Positions 8,604-19,930 of a stretch of DNA of 64,000 nt are shown in pieces (the stretch's first letter is position 1; every line of letters starts with the position of its first letter). The DNA comes from Wyeomyia smithii. Taxonomy: Eukaryota > Arthropoda > Insecta > Diptera > Culicidae. The notes below the pieces were generated by a model. That model did not search any database, had not been told where the DNA came from, and saw only the letters and a list, made by a program, of their open reading frames with translations. The position numbers were made by a program, and so were the translations under genes. Location: NCBI RefSeq assembly GCF_029784165.1, contig NC_073696.1, positions 5,456,001 through 5,520,000 on the forward strand, given 5' to 3'.

Positions 8604-11600
8604 GTTCATATAATATGAACAAAAGCTATTTTTGTACTAACTGTTAATATGGGTGAGTTTGTAGACGAATAAACTATTACCAGAGTTAAATATCATATGG
8701 TCGGCGTGCGACCAGATTAAACCAAGCCCCAATTTTTTAAAAATTGAGTTATTAGTACCAGTGGATAATGATATTATAACAAAATTATGTAAAATAAAAA
8801 CACAGGTAGATTAAATTATATCGTCCTAGAATCTAAAGTGTTCATTGATTGATAAAAAACACTACGAAATTTTCCATCTAACTTGTTATCGACGAATATT
8901 TTTTCAAAGCAGCCTAGCATCTCTAATTTCTGACATAACTTAGTTGATTTGATATGCTTAGGACAGTACTTTCCTTTTTTCTTCAAAAAAAAAAAACACC
9001 ATTAAACATTCAAGTTAATGATAACAGAATTTGATATAATTCTGTTCTTATGATTTATCTCTGATATCAAAAATATTACACGATTTGATATTTCTATCAA
9101 ATTCAGATATATTTGTGTTACCCGTTTGTTATAATCGTTTGATCGGGTAGCCAGTCACGCATACATTCGGCCTAATGAGAGAAGTGATATTTTGATTTTT
9201 TTCCCTTTCTGCTGCTGGTTTAATCTTATTTATCTGACTTTCAACTGCGAGCCGGATCGGGTATGAAAGATAAGACGGCTGAGCGCGATCGAATGGGAAT
9301 GGCCGTCAGCAGAGGAGACGCTATCTGCGCCGGGAATTATGAGTCATCGTTGGCTCGATTTGAGCAGAATTTCTCGGCGCTTTTCGGTTTTTTGAAATTT
9401 GAAAATATTCCACTGCCTTCCCGAATCAGAGGCTTATACTGCAATGATTATTTTATCGGAATGCGCTACCAGGAAACTTTCGGTGAGAATTTCGTAACAA
9501 CTTGAGTGCGGTGAAGCGCTATCGAGCGGATGAAAAACTTCGTCAGCTGGCGAACGTGCGCAATCGTCTTCAAGCGCTTCTTTCAAGATATCTGCCTACT
9601 TTGTAGAACAACAACAACAGCAACGCGATTCGTGTTGTGCTTGCGGCTTAAACCAGTAACCAGTCGGCTACTTTACACGATCGCTCAGCTCATTACACTC
9701 TGTCGACTCGAGCAACCATGTTGCATGCATGGTGCTGTTTTGCTGCGCCTGCATTCGGTATGTAATCTTTAAAAAAAACTATAAAAAACCGTATATGATT
9801 CGAGCTATCCTGACGATCTGACGGCTGGCCAATTTGCGACCCCATGGGACTGCTTCTTACGTACCAGACGCGTTAACAGTTGGTAGCCGCATGAAAAGTC
9901 GTACGTCTTCCCATCATATTACGAGCAGATTATCGCTCGAAGCAAGTAAAAAGCTTCACCGTATCAAAATGGGAGGTGATATTCGCCATCAAGCAGCGAT
10001 GCTGCCGGCGAAATTGTGAAAATTTCTTTTGTTATGTCAATCTAGGCTGATTAGGGGGCAACGAAAAAATGTTTACTGATTACATTAACAACGTGGGTGA
10101 TTTCACGCCAATTAACCCAGCCAGGTGATATTGTTAGTTTTAGCAAGTTTTGCAGAACCCTGGAAAGATAACGGTGGTTAACAAGGGTTTCGTCCTAGAG
10201 CTCAAACTGGAAAAATGTGAAAGATTTTAGCTTTTTCCTGTGAATGTTTTTTCGTCATCTATAATGTGAATTTTGGTGTCCCCAGCAAAGACAGCTATAA
10301 TCTTCCCGATCAGAAAGGCAAAACGAAAATGTAACAAAAGCTGTTAGTTTGTTATGCGGAAAACCTTCCAGGTTATGTTACCAATTTGATCCCGTTAGGT
10401 GTTAAAATAACAGAAATCATAACAAAAATAATTCCACTAATATCAACCCATATCAAACTTTGTTACTAACGTATCAGCTTTAAAACAAAATAAAATAGCA
10501 TATAAAACAGAACAATAACAACCATTGTTAGGAACATTAGCTTTTGATAGAGATGAAAAATTTGTAAGACATGTTTCAGAACAACTTCATTTCACGATTT
10601 GTTATTACAGCTCATTCAGATCCAATTTTGTTAGCATATAGGAAAATACAAAATCTTATCGAAATATGTTCGTTTAGCTGTGGGATGTTTTGTTATCATA
10701 TCGATAATTAACGATAATCGATAATTAACCGGTACTTAATGAAGAAAAAAGCAGTGTCGCTAGAAGCGAGGAGTCAAATTGACGCAGACTATCTTTTTAG
10801 GGTTAAATCACAGAAATTCTAGACGAACTTTTTTCGAAAATAACACTGGTCGACAGAAGCGAAAAAATGCTACCATTAAGCTCAAAATAGTAGCCCCAGA
10901 TGGATTATAGCTTTTCAACCAATCCTGTGAAATTTCGTGCTTCTAACCAGTGTGAAAATGTATCAACTAACGCATAGTAATCAGTGAAGGAAATGAAATG
11001 ATTTTGAGCTGATTGTTTTTTCATGATGACAAGTACAAACAGTTGAGATGACAAATACAACAGTTGACTACATACAACTCTGAGAATAGAGTGATGCGCG
11101 TTGCTCCGTTGTAATTCTCTCTTCGTACGTATCGTAGGAAAAAAACGATAGCAACAAGCAAAAGAATAATTGAGAGTCCCATAAATTTTGGTTGGATTGC
11201 ATCTCGCATCGCAGTGACGCAGCAGCGATGATGCGGTGCGGTGATGATGGGAGGGAGAGTAAGTAGTTCGGAAGGTATTTTTTTCAGCAGGTTTTCTATA
11301 GCAGCCAAACAGATACCAAAATGTGCTATGTTTGTTACCGAGAAATCCTACGTTTGTTGTATTGCGTTGCGATTTCGTCAATGACATTACTCACTAGTTT
11401 TTGTTATGATTAGTGAATGGAATATTTTCCTCATACTAATTTGGGTAGTAACGTTATGGAAGAGTGAGAGGGGATGGAGTTTTGGAAATCTTTGAATAAT
11501 GCTTGACTTGCTTTTGAACTGGTTTTGGATGCATTATTGCAGATATTGATACTGCATTTTCACGTTTCAGTGCTGCGATTTTCAGGTTTTAGTGCTGTAT

Positions 11601-13360
11601 GCCAATTGTGTTGAACCGAATATATTTGTACAGAAGTACAGAAATAACACCGAGAGGTAAAATAAGGCTTCTTTAGCAAAATCTTTAGCAAAAATTTGTA
11701 GAGGTTTGTAGAATTATCATTCTTATTAAACATATGCTGGCAACGACATTTTTATTATCACTGGACTTGTTTATTCATACTAAATTCAACAAGGAACTTG
11801 GAATATAAGCATAACAACTCAGATCTTTTTTTCCCTTCCTTTTCAATTTTCTATATTTCTGAGTACAAATGACATAAAGTATTTACAGATCAAATTTGTA
11901 ACGGCTAATTTAACAAACATATTTACCCTAGTAAAAATGTTATGCAGCTTAAATCCAAACAAAATATGGCAAGTGTTTTTTACGTCTAATGCATGATAAA
12001 TACCTGATAAAATCTGCAATATTTTGCAAATCATTGAAACTTTTTCTATCTTTCACAACAGTTCGAAAAACATAGAGGAGAAACAATTGGTATGATAAAA
12101 AGCTCATCGAAGCTTTTTTCCTGATTGGTCTGATTTCAATTAGTCGAATGCTCGCGGAATACCAGTTCAAGAAACACTAGTTAGGGCCAACAATAGTGGT
12201 CTTAAAAGGCTTCGCGCTTATTCCACAGCCCTCCGACCGAAAAGCATTGCCACAACGATTATTAGGTTAGTTTCAGAGCTATATGCTCTGTACTGAAAAC
12301 AGTTACAGTTTGAACCTTTGTTTTTATTTGTTTTGGAAATATTCGAACTGTTATTTAAATTTGTATACACTTGTAACAGTAAGGAAAAAATTCTTAATAC
12401 ATATTTAGAAGAAATTTGGTTTTGTAAGTTCTCCGTACGTCACAATTGAATCAGTTGTAACACACCCTGTTGACACAGTGCGGTTCGATGGTTCGATTTT
12501 GGTAACATATTTATTTGCTTTCATTGACCACAGGGGGTTTGTTTCTGAAAAGTTGGTTGGGTTTGTAACGACAGATGTTGTTTGGCCATAATGGGTCAAG
12601 TAGGAGAAACATGCTGTTAGTGATAAATCAAACGGGCCCGTAACATCAAAATTGCACAAAAGCTTGAAAACTCCGAAATTCAAAGAGTAGTAAATCTAGA
12701 ATTTGTTTATATTAAAATGTTAATCTGACTTAACACCAACTAATTATATGTAAGGAATTACCCATCGTGAAAAAGTTGAAGAGGTTGTTTATTAGACACG
12801 ACCGCAGAGTTAACCTAGAATACGACAGCCTGTCTTAAGTCAATGTATTTCTTGCAATAGGTTTGGGAATACACTCAATGAGGTTAATCAATTTAATGGT
12901 CTCTCTGTTCCAGATGACGTTTACCTCTACAGACGGCACCGGTAACGACAAAGAACAACAGCAGAAGCTATGTGCAGCTAAGCAGTTTCACTTGACGCCA
13001 TATCCAAAACAAGAATGAAATTGTATTGTTTTGTGGCTGCGACAATTTTCTGCAGTTTGCAGTAGCGTAGATAAATTTAAAACTGATCGCTGCAAATAGT
13101 AGGACTTGAGCGAAAAATTATGTGATTCAGGTTCACTGGCGCAAACATTCTTCAAATAAATGTTAAAATACACTCAGTAAACTTTGAGGCTTAGCTGAAG
13201 TCAAAAGAGGTTAATACTGTTTGTCAATGCCATTTATTGACAACTGAATATTGTTTTTTGACATGGCAAATTTTTTATTTAGTTCTGAATGATTTACTGT
13301 GTAAAATCAACATGAGATGATTTATTGGAAACTATATATGATAATTTTTATCGCTATACT
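8604..13360. other. Unassigned AT-rich region, no convincing gene
   Basis: About 4.8 kb without a recognisable gene. The part at 9.15-10.02 kb is more GC-rich and has CAACAACAACAGCAAC-type runs and moderately open frames, and could be a 5'UTR or old repeat. From 9.0 and again from 10.1 to 10.7 kb there are many short words such as ATAACA and GATATCAAA, typical of decayed MITEs. The minus-strand frame at 10.9-11.39 kb shows no family motif. Nothing here passed as a feature in its own right. Confidence 0.45.
8697..8800. repeat. Dispersed repeat copy 1 (GGTCGGCGTGCGA block)
   Basis: The sequence tatGGTCGGCGTGCGAYCA, followed by gagttatt and CCAGTGGATA, recurs with the same order and spacing at about 61.66-61.81 kb. 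Both end in gatattataacaaaa. This is a dispersed repeat of unknown class. Confidence 0.6.
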
Positions 13361-13630
13361 GCTAGTCACGCACGCTATATAGCTAGCCACGCACGCTGTA
13401 GATATGCACACACGCTATATAGCTAGCCACGCACGCTATAAACATGCACAGATATGCTATAGACATGCACAGACACGCTATAGACAAGCACAAAAACTAT
13501 ATAACCATGCACACGCAAGCCACGCACGCTATAGACATGCACGCGCTATATAGCTAGCCACGCACGCTAGCGACACACGCTATAAATATTCACACACGTT
13601 ATATATGTGCACACACCCTATATATACACC
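13361..13630. repeat. Degenerate minisatellite (GCTATATAGCTAGCCACGCAC)
   Basis: About 270 bp of imperfect short repeats combine the words CACGCACGCTA, ATATAGCTAGCC and (T/A)AGACATGCACA, with unit size varying roughly between 15 and 35 bp. The GCTATATAGC and AGCTAGC parts are self-complementary. It ends in alternating purine-pyrimidine TATATATG/CACACACC sequence. Confidence 0.8.
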
Positions 13631-14240
13631 CTGGAAGATGGTGGCTTCTCAAACCACCTGGCGGTGCGAGTCTCATTTAATTTCTGGCTGTATTCACCCA
13701 ACGATATCTGAATTGAATTACCACTGGTGGGGTCCAACTCAGATCAAAAGGGAGCCGAACTGAAAAAGTTAGGTTCTGCAGCTAACCACTACCGCCGCCG
13801 CTGTTGCCCGCTGCTGCTCCACGCCGCCTTTGCCCACTGCCATCGCTGCTAGTAAACTGTCCGCTGCTGCCTGCTGCTAGTAAACTGAGATTGCTTGAGG
13901 AGAAGCAGTCTCTTATATAGCCCAACGAGTGCATTCCTGGCTAACTTAGGGAAAGGCAGCAAGCACCAATCAAAGGTCGACATTTACGTTTCGACAAGGT
14001 TCAACAATTTTCAATAGTACAATAGTTCGAACAGTCAGATTACAATTTTCTGCATTTGGACGGTTGCTTAAATGATTTTCCAATCGATTGCTGCAAAAAT
14101 GACGGGAATCGGTTGAAAACTGACTGAGTTTAGAACGTTTGAAATTGGACAATTTTCGTGACGCTCTCCATGTTTTCGGTTTTCGAAATTGGATCCCTGT
14201 ATTGAAGTTGAACCCCTATATATGTTGCCGTAAGACGTAT
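13631..14240 (-). repeat. TATA-containing repeat cassette, diverged copy A
   Basis: Read on the minus strand, an AT-rich block with CCAATCGATTG-like and TACAATAG-like words leads to CTATATAAGAGACTGCTTC, then a GC-rich block of CTGCTGCT/CGGCGG repeats. The layout and many words are shared with cassettes at 29.0-29.73, 29.74-30.22 and 31.15-32.0 kb. These include TTTCAATAGTACAATAG, GAAATTGGACA and the flanking GTATTCTAC. It looks like a TATA promoter with a GC-rich leader, possibly from a retroelement. The element type is not identified. Confidence 0.5.
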
Positions 14241-14302
14241 TCTACGTCGAAAAAATCAATTTTGTCAATGATCAAGGAACAACTTTATTTGAAATAAAAA
14301 AG

Positions 14303-14320
14303 TCTCTCTCTCTCTCTCCA
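14303..14320. repeat. (CT)n microsatellite
   Basis: A short uninterrupted run of CT dinucleotides. Confidence 0.9.
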
Positions 14321-15092
14321 GCTCGGGGAAAACTAATAGTGTCAGAAGGATCGTAGCTCTAGCCCCGCAATTGTCCTGTACACTCAACAGTTGGCTGCAA
14401 AGTCTGTGTATAATAAACAGAAGTTCAAATTTCAAGACGGAATGTAGCACCAAGGCATTGCTTTACATTATCAATACACAAAATTTAAAATTGTTAAAAA
14501 AGTTGTTTAAGTTAATATTTCCGAAATCTCATTTTTTGTTATGAAAACACTATAAAAGGTTAGCTAAATATTTGTTGTCTGATCATGGCAAACTGAGAGA
14601 GAAAAAGCTACCACCAGGGTTGCCACATTTATTTCTGTATTTTCGCTCGAAAATATCTGTATATCTGTTTCACGGGCTAAAAAACCTGTAGAAAAAATCT
14701 GTATCGAGCAAACTAAGAACGTTGGATGAAAAACTTCTTCCTTAAAAAATATATTGAAACAAATCACCATTTTTTGCTTTAGCTTAATTTTTTATTGGTT
14801 TCAAACTTAAAATCAAGCGATAATCAAATGTAGTAACTGCGCACAATATTGCTTTTTTTTTTTTTTTTTTTTAAGGGGGATTTGTTAGTAGCTTAAGTAT
14901 TTATGATAAATATTAGTAAATAATGAGTATGTGTGTCCAATCACAAATGGTGACTTCTCAACACTGTTAGAAATTTGTAATTTTAATTGTTAGGATTTGT
15001 TTGCTTTCGCAATTAGGACTTATCATTCGTAGGGATTTAAACCTACTTGTCAGAAAAGGGGAAGTAAACTTACAACTAACTTAATTGCTAAC

Positions 15093-17753
15093 TTATTGGC
15101 TATAAAGAGAGCTTATCGTAGCAATTGAGGATTGCAACGATTTTTGTCGAAAATTGTTAATAATTTTATTTGACATAGCTTCTAATGGTTCAACACCAGT
15201 AAGTCTATGTAATTCGAGTGTACCAAACCAAGGAGGACGCTTCAAAATCATTTTCAGAATTTTATTCTGAATCCTTTGGAGCGTTTTCTTCCTTGTTGAA
15301 CAGCAACTTGACCAGATCGGTACAGCATAAAGCATTGCTGGTCTAAAAATTTGTTTGTAAATCAAAAGTTTGTTCTTTAAACAAAGTTTAGAATTCCTGT
15401 TAATGAGAGGATATAAACATCTCGTATATTTGATGCACTTGGCTTGTATACTCTCAATGTGCTCTTTGAAAATAAGTTTTTTATCATAAATTAGTCCCAA
15501 GTACTTAACCTTGTCGGACCAACTTAAAATAACCCCATTCATCTTGACAACGTGATTATTGTTTGGCTTGAGGAAAGAAGCCCTAGGCTTATGCGGAAAG
15601 ATTATCATTTGAGTTTTAGAAGCATTGGGAGAGATTTTCCACTTTTGCAAGTAGGAAGAAAAAATATCTAAACTTTTCTGCAATCGACTGCATATGACAC
15701 GAAGACTTTTTCCTTTTACGGAAATGCTTGTGTCATCGCAGAACAATGACTTTGTGCATCCTGAAGGCAAATCAGGAAGATCTGAAGTGAATATGTTGTA
15801 CAGGACTGGACCCAAGACTGAACCTTGAGGTACACCTGCTCTGACAGGAAATCTATCAGATTTTGAATTCTGATAGACAACCTGCAGAGTTCGATCAGTA
15901 AGATAATTTTTTAAAATTTTGATTAGGAAAATTGGAAAATTAAAAGTTTGCAATTTCGCAATCAAACCTTTATGCCAAACACTGTCGAATGCTTTTTCTA
16001 TGTCTAAAAGAGCAGCTCCAGTGGAATAACCTTCAGATTTGTTAGCTCGTATCATATTAGTAACTCTGAGCAATTGATGAGTTGTGGAATGCCCATGGCG
16101 AAATCCAAACTGTTCATTTGCAAAAATTGAATTTTCGTTGATGTGTGACATCATTCTGTTAAGAATAATTCTCTCAAACAGTTTACTTATTGAAGAAAGC
16201 AAACTGATTGGTCGATAACTTGAAACTTCAGCTGGGTTCTTATCCGGTTTTAAAATGGGAATAATTTTTGCATTTTTCCATAATTTGGGAAAATATGCAA
16301 TTTTGAAGCAGCAATTGAAAATTTTCACTAAAAATTCCATTGTGCTCTCAGGGAGATGTTTGATTAGTATATTAAAGATTCCATCGTCACCAGGTGCTTT
16401 CATATTTTTGAAATTTTTAATAATTGATTTAATCTCATTCAAGTTAGTTTCAATTATTTCTGCAGGTAAAAAATTCTGGGAAGAAATTAAATCAAATTGA
16501 CGTGTGACTTCATTTTCAATTGGACTCACAAAATTCAAATTTGAGTTATGAACACTCTCAAACTGCTGAGCAAGTCTTTGAGCCTTTTGTTCATTGGATA
16601 CAAGAAAACGTTCACCATCTTTTAAAACTGGAATAGGCTTTGAAGGTTTCTTAAGAATCTTCGACAGCTTCCAAAATGGTTTTGAATATGGTTTCAATTT
16701 TTCAACTTTAGTCTCAAAATTTCGATTTCTCAGAAGAGTAAATCTATGTTTAATCTCTTTCTGTAAATCTTTATAAATAGTTTTAAAAACAGGGTCACGA
16801 GAACGTTGATATTGACGTCTGCGGACATTTTTCAAACGAATTAGAAGTTGAAGATTTTCGTTAATTATTGGTGAATCAAATTTCACTTGTGCCTTTGGAA
16901 CAGAATAATTCCTGGCATCAACAATTACACATTTTAATGCGTCCAAAGCGGAATCAATATTCACTTCGTTTTGCAAATCAAGCTCATTATTGAAATTTCT
17001 CTCAATATGAGTTTTGTATCTTTCCCAATTAGCCTTGTTATAATTAAAAACAGAGCTCATAGGGTTTAGAACAGATTCATGTGATAAAGAAAAAGTTATT
17101 GGAAGATGGTCAGAATCAAAGTCAGCATGTGTGATCAAATCACTACATACATGACTTTGATCTGTAAGCACCAAATCAATTGTTGAAGGGTTTCTTACAG
17201 AAGAAAAGCATGTAGGACTATTCGGAGACAAAATAGAATAGTATCCTGAAGAACAATCGTTGAATAAAATTTTGCCATTGGAATTACTTTGAGAATTATT
17301 CCATGAACGATGTTTAGCGTTAAAATCGCCGATTATAAAAAATTTCGAACGATTTCTGGTGAGTTTTTGTAAATCACCTTTAAAATAATTTTTGTGCTCG
17401 CGTGTGCATTGAAATGGTAAATATGCTGCGGCAACAAATAAAATCCCAAGTTCAGTTTGAACTTCAATTCCCAAAGTTTCAATAACTTTCGTCTCAAGAT
17501 GGGGAAGAGCACGATGTTTGATTCGGCGATGAATAACAATTGCAACTCCACCGCCGGAACCCTGAATCCTATCATATCTATGAACCACGTAATTGGGATC
17601 ATATTTTAATTTTATGTTAGGTTTCAAAAATGTTTCAGTAATAATTGCAATATGCACATCATTTACTGTTAAAAAATTAAAAAGCTCATTCTCATTGGCC
17701 TTCAATGAGCGAGCATTCCAATTTAATATTTTAATTGCTTTATTTAAAATCAT
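15093..17753 (-). CDS. Jockey-clade ORF2: AP endonuclease / reverse transcriptase
   Basis: An 886-residue protein starting at an ATG, of normal length for Jockey ORF2. It nicks the target and copies the element RNA there. The N-terminal endonuclease shows NWNARSLK (11-18), E40 in IITETF, GDFNAKH (142-148) and SDHLP (214-218). The reverse transcriptase shows SSYRPISLLS (511-520), D584 in ALLDIEKAFD, GVPQGSVLGP (640-649) and FCDD (671-674). The usual box is FADD/YADD. The two Asp residues are kept, but Ala is replaced by Cys, so activity is uncertain. The C-terminal part has KVKYLGLIYD and the Trp/Cys-containing end typical of the group. No RNase H domain is seen. It is translated downstream of ORF1 with a 90-nt gap. 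Confidence 0.93.
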   Translation of the reverse strand: MILNKAIKILNWNARSLKANENELFNFLTVNDVHIAIITETFLKPNIKLKYDPNYVVHRYDRIQGSGGGVAIVIHRRIKHRALPHLETKVIETLGIEVQTELGILFVAAAYLPFQCTREHKNYFKGDLQKLTRNRSKFFIIGDFNAKHRSWNNSQSNSNGKILFNDCSSGYYSILSPNSPTCFSSVRNPSTIDLVLTDQSHVCSDLITHADFDSDHLPITFSLSHESVLNPMSSVFNYNKANWERYKTHIERNFNNELDLQNEVNIDSALDALKCVIVDARNYSVPKAQVKFDSPIINENLQLLIRLKNVRRRQYQRSRDPVFKTIYKDLQKEIKHRFTLLRNRNFETKVEKLKPYSKPFWKLSKILKKPSKPIPVLKDGERFLVSNEQKAQRLAQQFESVHNSNLNFVSPIENEVTRQFDLISSQNFLPAEIIETNLNEIKSIIKNFKNMKAPGDDGIFNILIKHLPESTMEFLVKIFNCCFKIAYFPKLWKNAKIIPILKPDKNPAEVSSYRPISLLSSISKLFERIILNRMMSHINENSIFANEQFGFRHGHSTTHQLLRVTNMIRANKSEGYSTGAALLDIEKAFDSVWHKGLIAKLQTFNFPIFLIKILKNYLTDRTLQVVYQNSKSDRFPVRAGVPQGSVLGPVLYNIFTSDLPDLPSGCTKSLFCDDTSISVKGKSLRVICSRLQKSLDIFSSYLQKWKISPNASKTQMIIFPHKPRASFLKPNNNHVVKMNGVILSWSDKVKYLGLIYDKKLIFKEHIESIQAKCIKYTRCLYPLINRNSKLCLKNKLLIYKQIFRPAMLYAVPIWSSCCSTRKKTLQRIQNKILKMILKRPPWFGTLELHRLTGVEPLEAMSNKIINNFRQKSLQSSIATISSLYSQ

Positions 17754-17843
17754 TGCTAAATTTTAAATTAGAAACAATTTTAATTGTAAAATTTGTGCCT
17801 ATTTGAATGGCTTCAAACATTGATTTTGCCTGCAACATGGCGT

Positions 17844-19058
17844 TCATAAGATCATTGCCTGTTGCAAAAAAGAAAGTTTACCTGCCGTAATAGGCCCCAG
17901 GCAGTCGACATTAGAAAAAATATTTTCGGCAGCAAAATTAGCTGGAGTAATAGGTGTACAATTATTTTCTAGCGTGTTTTGCTTACCCATATTAATGGTC
18001 ATTTTCGAACTACCAACACTAGGCGGTATAATGTTCGAACTACCTGTAACCTGTGCATAAGTTAAACGGGTATGCAAAGGAGTAGGTAAACTATGCGTCA
18101 CTGGTACGCTTGGAGAATTTTGTTTTGAAGTTGGTTTTAATTGAGAAATTGAATTTTGTTTACCTTGCCTTGCCTTAACAATTGCTAAACGGACTGGGCA
18201 TTGATAAAAATTTGACATATGGTTGCCGTTACAATTCGCACAGCGAAAATTTTTACTCTCTTTCACAGGACATGTGTCCTTTTTGTGAGAAGAGTCTCCA
18301 CAATTAAGACATTTTTGGTCCATGTTACAGAATTTGGAACCATGGCCATAACGTTGGCAAGTACGGCATTGGGTGATATGCTTTTCACCTCCGCCATACT
18401 TCCTATAAATTTCCCACTTTACACGCACATTATACAAAGCATGTGCTTTTTCAAAAAATTTTAAGTTGTTAACCTCATTGCGGTTAAAATGAATTAAATA
18501 ATTAACAAGGGAAATTCCAGTTCTCTGACTGTTTTCGCCTCGTGATTTTTGTTTCATTAGAATTACTTGGGTAGGGGCTATGCCAAGTAATTCTGTTAAA
18601 GTAAGTTTGATCTCATCAACGGTTTGATCGTTGGTGAGACCTTTCAAGACAACCTTGAACGGCTTGGCGTTCTTGGTGTCATATGTAAAAAATTTGTACA
18701 TCTTGTCAGTTAAATACTGAACAAGACGATCACGACCCTTAACTGAGTCGGCTAATAAGCGACATTCACCTCTACGGCCAATTTGATAGGTAACTTTAAC
18801 GTCAGAAACAAACGTTGAAAGTTCCTTTTTGAATATATTAAATTCAGAAGAAATAGTTACCACGATAGGTGGAACTTTCTCCTTTTTTAAAGATTTTATA
18901 TTTTGTATAGTTTCATTATTAATAACTTCCATTTCACCAGCTTCTTGCTCAGGCAAAATAGCAAAAGGATTGTCACTACAGACACTCGATGTGTCAGAAA
19001 GAGATGCCTCTCTTTTCCTCCCCGCAGCGATGCGAGGTTTCTTTTTCCGTCCAGCCAT
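17844..19058 (-). CDS. Jockey-clade ORF1: nucleic-acid-binding Gag-like protein
   Basis: I chose the ATG at 19058 (MAGRKKKPR), giving 404 residues. The frame is open 14 codons further upstream, but only from a TTG. The N-terminus is basic. A middle segment with FKVVLKGL..DQTVDEIK fits the PRE_C2HC domain found ahead of the zinc knuckles in these proteins. Three knuckles follow at about residues 231-287: CRTCQRYGHGSKFC, CLNCGDSSHKKDTC and a CX2CX3HX6C variant (CANC..H..C). ORF1 proteins of this clade bind element RNA and target the ribonucleoprotein to the nucleus. There are no stops or frameshifts, matching the intact ORF2. Confidence 0.92.
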   Translation of the reverse strand: MAGRKKKPRIAAGRKREASLSDTSSVCSDNPFAILPEQEAGEMEVINNETIQNIKSLKKEKVPPIVVTISSEFNIFKKELSTFVSDVKVTYQIGRRGECRLLADSVKGRDRLVQYLTDKMYKFFTYDTKNAKPFKVVLKGLTNDQTVDEIKLTLTELLGIAPTQVILMKQKSRGENSQRTGISLVNYLIHFNRNEVNNLKFFEKAHALYNVRVKWEIYRKYGGGEKHITQCRTCQRYGHGSKFCNMDQKCLNCGDSSHKKDTCPVKESKNFRCANCNGNHMSNFYQCPVRLAIVKARQGKQNSISQLKPTSKQNSPSVPVTHSLPTPLHTRLTYAQVTGSSNIIPPSVGSSKMTINMGKQNTLENNCTPITPANFAAENIFSNVDCLGPITAGKLSFLQQAMIL

Positions 19059-19258
19059 TTCAGGTGATACGAAAAAAGTTAAAACAAATGTTAAATTCAA
19101 AGGTAGGTAGTCTTGAGAAAGACTGATGGGAAATAACTTTCAGGTAATCTTTAAAAGACACACTGACAAAACACAAACTTTGAAGCTATAGGCAGTCAAA
19201 GACCAGTCCACAAGCAACCGAAAAAACGTCTGATCTGTAGTACAGTTCAAGACGCACT
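19059..19258 (-). promoter_or_regulatory. 5'UTR and likely internal promoter of the Jockey element
   Basis: About 200 bp lie between the element 5' end and the ORF1 start. Jockey-type LINEs carry an internal RNA polymerase II promoter here. The start AGTGCGTCTTGAACTG gives a plausible initiator-type beginning. The promoter role is inferred from the family. Confidence 0.5.
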
Positions 19259-19280
19259 GCACAATATTGCTTATTTTTCT

Positions 19281-19535
19281 TTACGTGATGTTCATGCATG
19301 TTTTTGTTAATTTAATTTTAATAGCTCCTGCTTGGTTAGCAACGTAGGTTTTAGCTTTTAAAATTGAGCTCATGAGCTTAGGGGCCATGAGATTTCTGGC
19401 TTTAGACGTGCTGCAATTATGTATTGAAAATATGCGTTCGACACAAGCCGAAGAATGTGGAATTATTGAAAAAATTCGCACAAATGATCTCAGTAACGGA
19501 AACATGAATTTATCATTCGGCATTGTGGCGCCCAA
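19281..19535 (-). pseudogene. hAT transposase C-terminal dimerisation domain remnant
   Basis: The peptide contains FPLLRSFVRIFSIIPHSSAC, then VERIFSIHN, RNLMAPKLMSSILKAK. This is the hAT C-terminal block (L..F...L..PHSSA.VER.FS...K..RN.L......L...K). It reads in the same direction within the 14.6-19.9 kb hAT ends. No catalytic domain remains: only about 390 bp separate it from the element end on its N-terminal side. It is a fragment, not a functional transposase. Confidence 0.8.
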
Positions 19536-19930
19536 CTACTCAGACCAAGTTAAGTCATCATTTTCAACAAATCTTCCGGTCAAAAAGTTTGTTCTTAGCG
19601 AGCAAAATTCGTTATCCAAGTCGATCAGTTACTGTTACGAATTTGGAAAATCAAATCATTTAAATTTTCAATTTCACGAATGTTTTGAGATTACATAAAT
19701 TTACTGTTTTTACAACAGGATCAATGAAATCGAATAGCTTCGCAATTTCGTTGAATCGATTTTAAAATTTCAAGAAGTTAGGATTTAAATTCGAATAGCA
19801 AAAAATTCTGTAGAATCTGTATTTTTGACAATACTCTGTAATTCTGTAATACAGATTCTGTATTGCTTTTTTAGTTCAAAAATCTGTAAAATACAGAAAA
19901 ATCTGTATATGTGGCATCCCTGGCTACCAC

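Larger units (their letters stand above)
14853..19258 (-). mobile_element. Full-length Jockey-clade non-LTR retrotransposon
   Basis: The element is 4.4 kb, reads on the minus strand and ends in a 20-nt A tail (T run at 14853-14872). It is flanked by a 12-bp target duplication, GCACAATATTGC, at 14841-14852 and 19259-19270. The order is 5'UTR (about 200 bp), ORF1 with zinc knuckles, a 90-bp gap, ORF2 with endonuclease and reverse transcriptase, then a 3'UTR of about 220 bp. The 5' end begins AGTGCGTCTTGAACTG. Both ORFs are open, so the insertion is young relative to everything around it. It interrupts a short hAT element. The Jockey clade is inferred from the ORF layout and the absence of RNase H. 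Confidence 0.92.
14615..19922 (-). mobile_element. Short hAT element (TIR CAGGGWTGCCACA) split by a LINE
   Basis: The ends CAGGGTTGCCACA and TGTGGCATCCCTG are inverted with one mismatch. They are followed by subterminal (T)CTGTAT repeats on both sides. The perfect 8-bp duplication GCTACCAC flanks it at 14607-14614 and 19923-19930. Without the LINE the element is about 0.89 kb. It retains only the C-terminal hAT dimerisation segment of a transposase, so it is an internally deleted, non-autonomous copy. Confidence 0.85.

Noticed and set aside
10905..11387. 160-codon minus-strand frame
   Set aside because: No recognisable motif, no splice context, and an overlapping frame on the same strand of similar quality; likely chance.
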